Source: Nonomuraea dietziae | GTDB lineage: Bacteria > Actinomycetota > Actinomycetes > Streptosporangiales > Streptosporangiaceae | Length of the DNA stretch: 64,000 nucleotides | Assembly: GCF_014195505.1 (NCBI RefSeq) | Contig: NZ_JACIBV010000002.1 | Span: forward strand, 372,001-436,000 | Direction of reading: 5' to 3' | Shown here: piece by piece, positions 31,376-40,653 of the stretch | Layout: each line of letters starts with the position of its first letter | How positions within the stretch are numbered: position 1 is the first letter of the stretch | Made by a program: the position numbers and the translations under genes | Notes under the pieces: generated by a model | What the model saw: the letters and a program-made list of their open reading frames with translations, nothing else | Told to the model about the DNA's origin: nothing | Database searches by the model: none

Positions 31376-31532
31376 CGGACAGCTCCCTTTCACTCGTTGC
31401 CAGCGGTAGCGTACGCCGTCCCCGGCCCGAACACCCACTCGGGGCCCGCTCCCCCGCGCGCCAGGAGGCCGGCCGCGTACACGGCGAGCGAAACGAGTGA
31501 CCGCCTTTACAAAGTATGGCAGGATGATCTCC

Positions 31533-32093
31533 ATGCCCGCCAAGCGACCACCCGTCCCGCTGTCTCGTGAGCGCATCATCGACGCCGCACTCCACATCGC
31601 CGACGGTCAGGGCCTGCGCAGGCTCACCATGCGCAGGCTCGGTGACGCGCTGCAGGTGGAGGCCATGGCGATCTACCACCACCTGCCGAGGGGCAAGGAG
31701 GCGCTCATGGACGCCCTGGCCGAGCACGTCACCGCGATCCAGGTCAACCCTGCCCCCACCTGGCAGGAGACCGCCAGGCAGTGGTGCAGGGCGCAGCGCG
31801 AGGCGCTCAGGGAGCATCCCGGGGTGCTCGCGCTCGCGCTGACCAAACCCCCGAAGGGCGCCACGGCCATCGCCATCATGGAGCAGACCGAGCAACTGAC
31901 CGACGCCGGGCTCAGCGACGCCGCCGAGGCGGTGCGCACGCTGAGGGCCTTCGTCTTCGGCAGTGTCGCGGTGGAGGTGCAGCAGTCGGGATGGGCCGAT
32001 CCCGAGCGCGACACCTGGACGCGTCGCGACGCCAGGGCCGACGCCGACTTCGAGCGCGGCATGGACGCGATGCTGCGCGGGCTGGGCGGGTAG
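31533..32093 (+). CDS. TetR-family transcriptional regulator
   Basis: I chose ATG 31533 (186 residues, MPAKRPPVPLSRERII), with AGG 9 bases upstream; GTG 31497 and ATG 31524 are alternatives. The N-terminal helix-turn-helix is typical (RERIIDAALHIADGQGLRRL then MRRLGDALQVEAMAIYHHL). The ligand-binding half resembles the tetracycline-repressor-type C-terminal domain, with ETARQWCRAQREALREHPGV and a terminal DADFERGMDAMLRGL. A CTTT-AC-AAAG inverted repeat at 31505-31514 overlaps the promoter and may be its operator. No divergent target gene of clear function adjoins it, so its regulon is unknown. Confidence 0.88.
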   Translation: MPAKRPPVPLSRERIIDAALHIADGQGLRRLTMRRLGDALQVEAMAIYHHLPRGKEALMDALAEHVTAIQVNPAPTWQETARQWCRAQREALREHPGVLALALTKPPKGATAIAIMEQTEQLTDAGLSDAAEAVRTLRAFVFGSVAVEVQQSGWADPERDTWTRRDARADADFERGMDAMLRGLGG

Positions 32094-32333
32094 TCGAGGG
32101 TTTACCACAACGTCAGCGTGTCGACGTTGGACCGTTATCCTGCGTAAGGCACCCTGTGTCGTGGGTCACACGATCTGGACCACCCGGGGATCCTCCTTGA
32201 ATCGTCCGAACGGGCTATGTCGGAAACTGTGACGCACGCCGCACACTTGGCGCAGAATACGAAACAGCCCGAGCCGCTCCCCCGCCGCTTGCCCAGTGCG
32301 GGGAGCCACCCAAGAGATATCGGAGGCACGCCG

Positions 32334-32531
32334 ATGTGCCCGCACGACCCGGCCTGTCCGGCTGCTGAGGCTCCCGACCGCGAGGCGGCACGTACCCTCG
32401 CCTCCCACCCCGAGCAGGGGTGGAGCCTTCTGTGCAACGGTGTGGTCCTGTTCGAGGACACCGGGGAGCTGCTGCCCAGCGGTGACGCGATCGCCCCCCA
32501 CCGGCCCCACCCGCTGGTCGGCGCAGCCTGA
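32334..32531 (+). CDS. DUF5999 family small protein (second copy)
   Basis: I chose ATG 32334 (65 residues) because GGAGG lies 7 bases upstream and the family begins MC-x-HxPxCP; an in-frame ATG at 32217 would add 39 residues with no family similarity. The protein reads MCPHDPACPAAEAPDREA, then HPEQGWSLLCNGVVLFEDTG and a short tail. Two N-terminal cysteines, histidine and the internal LCNG cysteine could form a metal site. It is a paralogue of 12771-12965 but is not linked to an ATPase gene. Function is unknown. Confidence 0.85.
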   Translation: MCPHDPACPAAEAPDREAARTLASHPEQGWSLLCNGVVLFEDTGELLPSGDAIAPHRPHPLVGAA

Positions 32532-32535
32532 GCCC

Positions 32536-33126
32536 TCAGTAACGCCCCGCGAGCCAGTCGGCGACCACCTCGCCGACCTTCGCGGGGTCCTTCTTGAGAT
32601 CGTGTCCCTCGCCCCGCAGCACAACCAGGCGTGCGGCGTCAGCGGCGTCGGGCACGCCGAAGGGATCCCTGTCCCCGTTCACCACCAGCACGTCCACCCC
32701 CGCCGCCCGCAGCTCGTCGGCCCGTGACTTGTCGGGCCTGCCCGGCGGATGCAGCGGGAAGGCCAGCGCCACCACCGCGTCGGCGCCCACCGCCCCAGCG
32801 GTACGGCAGGCCACCCTGGCCCCGTTGCTCCGCCCTCCCTGGACGATCGGGAGCCCCGGATGGCGCGCGACCAGCTCCCGCAGCACCGCGATCCACGCCT
32901 CGTCCTGCCGCGCCGGCGAGCCTGGAGCCCTGGCCCCCGCCCTCCTGAACGGCTGCGTCACCCTGGCCACCGTGGCGCCCATCGCGAGCGCCGCCTCGCG
33001 CACGGCCAGCAGATCGGGCGCGTCCACCCCGCCGGCCGAGCCATGGGTGAGCACCAGCAGCAGCCTCGGCCGCTCGGCCTCGTCGACCTCGGCCAGCGCC
33101 GCCCCCCGCGGCGTCATGATCTCCAT
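32536..33126 (-). CDS. Small alpha/beta hydrolase (KANL3/Tex30-like)
   Basis: This 196-residue compact alpha/beta hydrolase has VLTHGSAGGVDAPDL (oxyanion loop), the nucleophile elbow QGGRSNGARVA with the serine in GRSNG, an acid in NGDRDPFG and the histidine in GEGHDLKK. The order and spacing fit a short hydrolase of the predicted alpha/beta-hydrolase superfamily, perhaps an esterase or dienelactone hydrolase relative. It is cytoplasmic with no signal. It ends 5 bases from the convergent DUF5999 stop. Substrate is unknown. Confidence 0.82.
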   Translation of the reverse strand: MEIMTPRGAALAEVDEAERPRLLLVLTHGSAGGVDAPDLLAVREAALAMGATVARVTQPFRRAGARAPGSPARQDEAWIAVLRELVARHPGLPIVQGGRSNGARVACRTAGAVGADAVVALAFPLHPPGRPDKSRADELRAAGVDVLVVNGDRDPFGVPDAADAARLVVLRGEGHDLKKDPAKVGEVVADWLAGRY

Positions 33127-33300
33127 CCGTCCACGGTAGCGGGGTCGCTACCCGCCGCATCCGCCGCCTCGCGGCCGACGCCTCGGGAGCGACCCTCGGA
33201 TCTCCCTTCCCCTACCCCGGGAAAACCCCGATACGGGGAAAGGCCGGTCTCGTCCCGAGGAAGGATGGCGGCAGGCCCCAGCGCGTGGGACATTGGCGGC

Positions 33301-33654
33301 ATGTCTGACATCCACGACGATCTGCAGGCGACCCTCGAGACCCGCAAACACCTGGGACCCGACTATGAGGCCGCGCTCGTCGAGTCGTTCGTGGCCAGGC
33401 TGGACGCCACCATCGCCGAACGCGTCAAAGCGGAGGTGGATGCCCAGCGGCCGGCCAAGGCCAAGAAGAAGGGCAAGAGCGACGACATCGGCAGCGGGGC
33501 GATGGTGCCGATCACCGTCGGCTCACTGGTCCTGGCGATCCCCCTGTCGGCTATCGCAGGAAGCCAGGCGGGCCTCATCGGCCTGGCCATGGTGTGGGTC
33601 AGCATCGTCATCATCAACATCGCCGCGGCCGGCGCGGTCATGCGCCGGAGCTGA
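33301..33654 (+). CDS. Conserved small membrane protein of unknown function
   Basis: A 117-residue protein starting at ATG 33301 (MSDIHDDLQATLETRKHLG). The first half is charged and helical, with LGPDYEAALVESFVARLD and a Lys-rich stretch (AKAKKKGKSDD). The second half has two hydrophobic segments (VPITVGSLVLAIPLSAIAG; IGLAMVWVSIVIINIAAAG), predicting a two-helix hairpin in the membrane with a cytoplasmic N-terminal domain. Similar proteins are common in actinobacteria, but I know no function. It converges on the TPR gene with a 17-base overlap. Confidence 0.75.
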   Translation: MSDIHDDLQATLETRKHLGPDYEAALVESFVARLDATIAERVKAEVDAQRPAKAKKKGKSDDIGSGAMVPITVGSLVLAIPLSAIAGSQAGLIGLAMVWVSIVIINIAAAGAVMRRS

Positions 33655-34468
33655 GCTCGTCCCTGTCGAGGCGCAGCCTGACCTGCTCGGCCAGCTCCTG
33701 GTCGGCGTGCGAGAGGCCGTAGGCCCAGACCCGCTCGGCGTCGTCGGCCCTGCCCCTCAGCGGCAGCGTACGGGCCAGCAGCTCGATGGCAAGCGAGGTG
33801 GACTCGGCCTCGGCGCGCTCGCCCCTGGCGGCGTCCTCGACCACCCCCGCGAACTCCGCGCACGCCAGCTCCAGATGCGCGATGCCCAGCAGCACCCGCA
33901 GCCGCCCCGCATGGGCGCCCTGGGCCAGCGGCAGCGTCTCGACGAGCACCGCGGCCGCCTCCCCCGGCTCGCCGCGATCCAGCAGCAGCTCGGCCAGCTC
34001 CTGCGCCGCCGTGCAGCTCAGCTCCGGGTCGCCGACCGAGATCGCCGCCCGCAGCTCCCGCTCGGCCTCCTCCTCGCCGTCGGCGAGGCGGGCCAGCGCC
34101 AGGTGCGCCAGCGGCAGGTAGGCGGCCGTGCCCACGCCCAGGACGGCCTGCCAGGCTCCTCGGGCCTGCTCGTCCTGGCCGTCGCGCTCGAAGCCTCTGG
34201 CCAGGTGGCAGGCGGCCTGCGCGGCGTACTCGGGATGGCCGGTGGCCAGGGCCGTACGCGCCGCCGACCTGGCGCCCTCGAGATCGCCTCGCTCCTCCAG
34301 GACCACGGCCAGACCCACGGCCGCCTGCGCCCTGTCGTGCCTGTCGGGGTCGGCGGCCAGTTGGGCGAAGATCTCGGCGGCGGCCTCGAGATCGCCGCTC
34401 TCGGCGAGACGACGGGCCTGTTCGAGCGGGCCGGTGTGCAGCTCGGTGTCGAGTTCGGGGGACGTCAA
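33638..34468 (-). CDS. Tetratricopeptide-repeat protein
   Basis: I chose TTG 34468 (276 residues) because GAAGGAG lies 5 bases upstream; no ATG is well placed and the open frame further upstream is a shadow of gcvP. The protein is almost entirely paired helices of TPR type, for example EQARRLAESGDLEAAAEIF, AVGLAVVLEERGDLEGARSA, LARGFERDGQDEQARGAW and GRADDAERVWAYGLSHAD. There is no signal peptide or catalytic domain. TPR proteins act as scaffolds; the partner is unknown. It converges on the small membrane protein gene. Confidence 0.75.
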   Translation of the reverse strand: MTSPELDTELHTGPLEQARRLAESGDLEAAAEIFAQLAADPDRHDRAQAAVGLAVVLEERGDLEGARSAARTALATGHPEYAAQAACHLARGFERDGQDEQARGAWQAVLGVGTAAYLPLAHLALARLADGEEEAERELRAAISVGDPELSCTAAQELAELLLDRGEPGEAAAVLVETLPLAQGAHAGRLRVLLGIAHLELACAEFAGVVEDAARGERAEAESTSLAIELLARTLPLRGRADDAERVWAYGLSHADQELAEQVRLRLDRDELSSGA

Positions 34469-34580
34469 GAAGGCTCCTTCGACGGCGATCAACGCCGAGC
34501 CTAACGATTTCGCGCCGCCGCGTCGCCTGACATGACCATCCTGAGTGCGGCTGTTGGCCACTGCCCGACCCTGCGAAGCA

Positions 34581-34616
34581 GGACGTGCGGCCTCCCGTAG
34601 GGGAAACCGCACGTCC
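34581..34616 (-). terminator. Terminator hairpin downstream of gcvP
   Basis: GGACGTGCGG (34581-34590) and its perfect complement (34607-34616) form a 10-bp stem with a 16-base loop that can pair further (CCTCC/GGGG). It begins 11 bases past the gcvP stop on the minus strand. Confidence 0.75.
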
Positions 34617-34626
34617 GAAGGGGTGG

Positions 34627-37467
<2,841 letters not shown>

Positions 37468-37509
37468 GGAACTGCCTCCCAAGGCTGGTGGAGAGCACGG
37501 GCGTATGCC

Positions 37510-37698
37510 GGATCTCCCCCTCTGTCATCAACCTGAGAGGTTCGCCCGCGCGGACGCGGGTTTGCACCGTCGGTGAGACACGCCTGGCTGGCGCGCTGCT
37601 TTCCAGAGTTGCCTCACCCGAGCGGTACAGGGTGCCTGAGAGATTCCGGGGAGGTTTGCTCCTTCGGCGCCCCGGCTCTCCCGGGGACTCTCCCGCAC
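37510..37698 (-). promoter_or_regulatory. Tandem glycine riboswitch in the gcvP leader
   Basis: On the minus strand two glycine aptamers lie in series. The first starts about 37698 with GCGGGAGAGUC and has GCGCCGAAGGAGCAA then AAUCUCUCAGGCACC. The second starts about 37610 with GAGGCAACUCUGG and has CACCGACGGUGCAA then GAACCUCUCAGGU and a GGGGGAG end. The paired GGAGAG/CUCUCAGG cores and the GCAA junctions are the family hallmarks. It ends about 40 bases before the gcvP start. Glycine binding is expected to turn gcvP expression on. Confidence 0.93.
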
Positions 37699-37736
37699 GG
37701 GGTCGTCAGCATCTCCAGGCTACCAGCGATGGCGCA

Positions 37737-38414
37737 TCAGCCCAGTCTCCGGGCCCTCCTGCGCTGGGCCAGCTCGTCAGCGGGGTGGTCGGCCGGGACG
37801 TTGTCCTCGACCGCCGCCCGTTCCCCCGGCAGCTCCGCGAGCGATCCCTCGACCTCGCGCCAGACCCTGCCGAGCGCGATCCCGAACACTCCCTGACCGC
37901 CCTGCAGCAGGTCGATGACCTCGTCGGGCGACGTGCACTCGTAGACGCTCACTCCATCGCTCATCAGCGTGATCCTGCTCAGGTCGCCGACGCCCCTGTC
38001 GCGCAGGTGCTGGACGGCGGTGCGGATCTGCTGCAGCGACACACCGGTGTCGAGGAGGCGTTTGACCACCTTGAGCACCAGGATGTCGCGGAAACTGTAG
38101 AGGCGTTGGGAGCCCGAGCCCTGCGCGGCTCTTATCGTGGGCTCCACCAGTCCAGTGCGGGCCCAATAGTCCAACTGCCTGTAGGTGATGCCGGCCGCCG
38201 CGCAGGCCGTGGGGCCGCGATAGCCGATGTCGCCAGGCAGAGTCGCGGGCTGCTCGTCGAAGAGCAGTCCCTGCTCCCCGGCACGCTGGCGCGCACTCTC
38301 GCGCCGCACCGGGTCTTCCTGGCCGGCCGTCTTTCCCTCGCCGCTGCTGACCGCCACGCGGACCTCCGGCTTTCTCTCATCCCGTGGTCTGATCTGGGGG
38401 TTCGTCAATAACAA
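37737..38414 (-). CDS. MerR-family regulator (Rv1830-like)
   Basis: A 225-residue regulator with a charged N-terminal extension of about 60 residues, then a MerR-type winged helix (YRGPTACAAAGITYRQLDYW, ARTGLVEPTIRAAQGSGSQR, LYSFRDILVLKVVKRLLDTG). The C-terminal part contains ECTSPDEVIDLLQGGQGVFG and a charged tail. Gene order garA-MerR-DUF151-MerR-gcvP equals that around Mycobacterium tuberculosis Rv1827-Rv1832, which places this as the Rv1830 counterpart, a regulator linked to growth control there. Lack of cysteines in the sensor part argues against metal sensing. Confidence 0.9.
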   Translation of the reverse strand: MLLTNPQIRPRDERKPEVRVAVSSGEGKTAGQEDPVRRESARQRAGEQGLLFDEQPATLPGDIGYRGPTACAAAGITYRQLDYWARTGLVEPTIRAAQGSGSQRLYSFRDILVLKVVKRLLDTGVSLQQIRTAVQHLRDRGVGDLSRITLMSDGVSVYECTSPDEVIDLLQGGQGVFGIALGRVWREVEGSLAELPGERAAVEDNVPADHPADELAQRRRARRLG

Positions 38415-38550
38415 CCACAGGTTTCACTTGCACCGTAGGACCGTGACCATCCGCAGTCAACGATCCGGCTCGGCGCGTCGTGAAGCGTAAATGCAGTGAA
38501 ATGCCGACCCCAGGTGTTGGCCAAGGGTTCGGGCGCTCACAAAGGGAGTC

Positions 38551-39039
38551 CTACCCAGCCCGCCCGAAGTCCTCGGGCGTGATGGTGTCAAGGAACTCCC
38601 TGAACTTCTCCACCTCATCCTCCTGGTCATCAGGGATGATCACCCCGGCCTCCTGGACGACCTCCTCGCTGGCGAAGATCCGCGCACCCGTGCGCAGCGC
38701 CAGGGCGATGGAGTCGGAAGGACGCGCCGAGACCTCCACACCGTTGGAGAAGACCAGGTCGGCGAAGAAGATGCCGTCACGCAGAGCGACGATGTTGACC
38801 GCGCGCAGGCCGACCCCGAGCGCGCTCAGCACGTCGCGGAACAGGTCGTGCGTCAACGGCCTCGGCGGCGGCTCCTCCGCCTGCGCGAGCGCGATGGCCG
38901 TGGCTTCGGTCATACCAATCCAGATCGGGAGAAACCTCTCCCCTTGCGCCTCCTTGAGCAGAACGATCGGCTGATTTGTGGGCATTTCTACACGAACGCC
39001 CACTACCTCCATCTGCAACACGGGCTGCTCCGAATTCAC
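38551..39039 (-). CDS. DUF151/bifunctional nuclease-domain protein (Rv1829-like)
   Basis: A 162-residue protein with the family pattern MEVVGVRVEMPTNQPIVLL, FLPIWIGMTEATAIALA, LTHDLFRDVLSALG and RPSDSIALALRTGARIFASE. A shorter start at 39012 (MEVVGVR) is possible. DUF151 proteins include a plant bifunctional nuclease; the bacterial role is unclear. It lies between two MerR regulators in the conserved garA-gcvP cluster, with its own promoter space on both sides (136 and 254 bases). It contains no membrane segment. Confidence 0.9.
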   Translation of the reverse strand: MNSEQPVLQMEVVGVRVEMPTNQPIVLLKEAQGERFLPIWIGMTEATAIALAQAEEPPPRPLTHDLFRDVLSALGVGLRAVNIVALRDGIFFADLVFSNGVEVSARPSDSIALALRTGARIFASEEVVQEAGVIIPDDQEDEVEKFREFLDTITPEDFGRAG

Positions 39040-39293
39040 TGACCGGTGACCCCAGGGGGCTCCGCAATAGTTTGGCCGCTCTTCCGCAATTCAACGTAAC
39101 ACCCGGAGGGCGTGGAATGTCCCCTGCCCCATGGCGTCGCCGACAACCTACCTCGCCTTCCTCGCCAGGTCAGCCCGCTCCACGGGATCGGGGGCTCCGT
39201 CCGGCACCCGGCCGGGAGGGGGCGAGGGCGAGCGGGCGAGCGCCGAGGTCCGGCCCCAGGCGCCGCCCAGGCCGACCGGGGGAAGCGCGGAGG

Positions 39294-39947
39294 TCAGCCG
39301 CCCAGGACGGAGCGGACCGAGCCGCGCAGCAGGGCCGCGTGCAGCTCGAGCAGCCGGCCGGAGAGCTCGCGCGCCACCTCGTCGGCCTCGCCGATGGCTC
39401 CGGGGGCGCGGCGCTTGAGAATGGGGGCCACGCTCTGCTCGACCAGGCCGGCCTCGCGCTCGGCCGCGGCCTTGACCGCGCGCAGGTGCCTGGCGTGCAG
39501 GCCGTACTTGGCCAGGGCGCCGACGCTGCGCGCGATCTTCAGCGCGTCCTCGTCGTAGCGGCGCGCGACGGGCGCGAGCAGGCCGTAGTCCTCGAGCTCG
39601 GTGAGCGCCTCCTCGTCGAGGCCGCTGGCCTCGAGCAGCTCGGCGCGGCTGAGCCGCACCTCCTTGACCTCCGGCACCGCGCGCGGACGGCCGAGCTCCT
39701 CGGCCATCTTGTCCTTGATGACGCGCAGCGGCAGGTAGTGGTCGCGCTGCTCGGTGAGGATGAAGCGCAGCTGCTCGACGTGCATGTAGGTGAACTTGCG
39801 AAACCCCGAGGGGCTGCGTTCGGGCTCGATCAGCCCCTCGCTCTCCAAGAAGCGGATCTTGGAGACGGTGACGTCGGGGAACTCGCCCTGCAGCAGGGCG
39901 AGCACCTCCCCGATGCTCATGTGCGAGCGCGCCGCCTGGGGACTCAT
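39294..39947 (-). CDS. ftsR: MerR-family regulator FtsR (Rv1828-like)
   Basis: This 217-residue MerR protein starts at ATG 39947, sharing ATGA with the end of the FHA gene. The winged helix reads MSIGEVLALLQGEFPDVTVS, FLESEGLIEPERSPSGFRKF; a second helical segment includes EVKEVRLSRAELLEASGLDE. In Corynebacterium the orthologue, called FtsR, activates ftsZ and is adjacent to the FHA protein OdhI. Coupling to the FHA gene here matches that arrangement. Target genes in this organism are not visible. Confidence 0.88.
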   Translation of the reverse strand: MSPQAARSHMSIGEVLALLQGEFPDVTVSKIRFLESEGLIEPERSPSGFRKFTYMHVEQLRFILTEQRDHYLPLRVIKDKMAEELGRPRAVPEVKEVRLSRAELLEASGLDEEALTELEDYGLLAPVARRYDEDALKIARSVGALAKYGLHARHLRAVKAAAEREAGLVEQSVAPILKRRAPGAIGEADEVARELSGRLLELHAALLRGSVRSVLGG

Positions 39948-40447
39948 GCGCCCCGCGTGAGGAAGACGAGGCGGAACTTGCCGATCTGCACCTCGTCGCC
40001 GCTGTGGAGGGGGACCTCCTCGATGCGCTCCCTGTTGACGTAGGTGCCGTTGAGGCTGCCGACGTCGCGGACGGTGAAGGCGCCGCCGGGATGGCGGTAG
40101 AACTCCACGTGCCGCCTGGAGACGGTGATGTCGTCGAGGAAGATGTCGCTCTCGGGGTGGCGGCCCGTGGTGGTCAGGTCACGGTCGAGGCGGAAGCGGC
40201 TGCCCGCGTTGGGCCCCCTCGTGACGACGAGCAGCGCCGCGCCAGGGGGCAACTGCTCGACCGCGGCCCGCTCGGCGAGGAGAGCGTCCGCCGTCTCCGC
40301 CTCATACGCCTCGATTCCCGCGACGGAGATCGTCGAGGTGGTGTCTCCGGCGACCTCATGTCTGGTCAGCGGCGACCCACACCGGGAGCAGAAACGGGCA
40401 TCCTCGGGGTTGGCATGACCGCACTGCGTACAGTAGACGCTCGGCAT
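39944..40447 (-). CDS. garA: FHA-domain protein GarA/OdhI-like
   Basis: I chose ATG 40447 (167 residues, MPSVYCTQCGHANPEDARF). It opens with a zinc ribbon (C-x2-C...C-x2-C), then a TTSTISV stretch that resembles the phosphorylated ETTS motif of GarA/OdhI, then a complete FHA domain (LTTTGRHPESDIFLDDITVS with R and S ligands, SRRHVEF, SLNGTYVN). In mycobacteria and corynebacteria this protein inhibits 2-oxoglutarate dehydrogenase and regulates glutamate dehydrogenase until phosphorylated by PknB/PknG. The same control of the TCA branch point is expected here. It is coupled by ATGA to ftsR. Confidence 0.92.
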   Translation of the reverse strand: MPSVYCTQCGHANPEDARFCSRCGSPLTRHEVAGDTTSTISVAGIEAYEAETADALLAERAAVEQLPPGAALLVVTRGPNAGSRFRLDRDLTTTGRHPESDIFLDDITVSRRHVEFYRHPGGAFTVRDVGSLNGTYVNRERIEEVPLHSGDEVQIGKFRLVFLTRGA

Positions 40448-40653
40448 CGATCGGCTCGGCCTCCTACCGCGAAGACGCGGCGACGGTTGATCAGGGCGCC
40501 CCTCGCCTCTTCGCTCGTTCACGTTTGCGAATGCCGCAACTTACGCTGATCAGTGGCAAAGGTCAAGGCGAGAGGCTGCACGACAGGTTCGGACGGTGAC
40601 AAAGTTACCGCCGAGCCGCCCTCAAGGTCCATGCCGCCGCGCCATCTGAGTTG

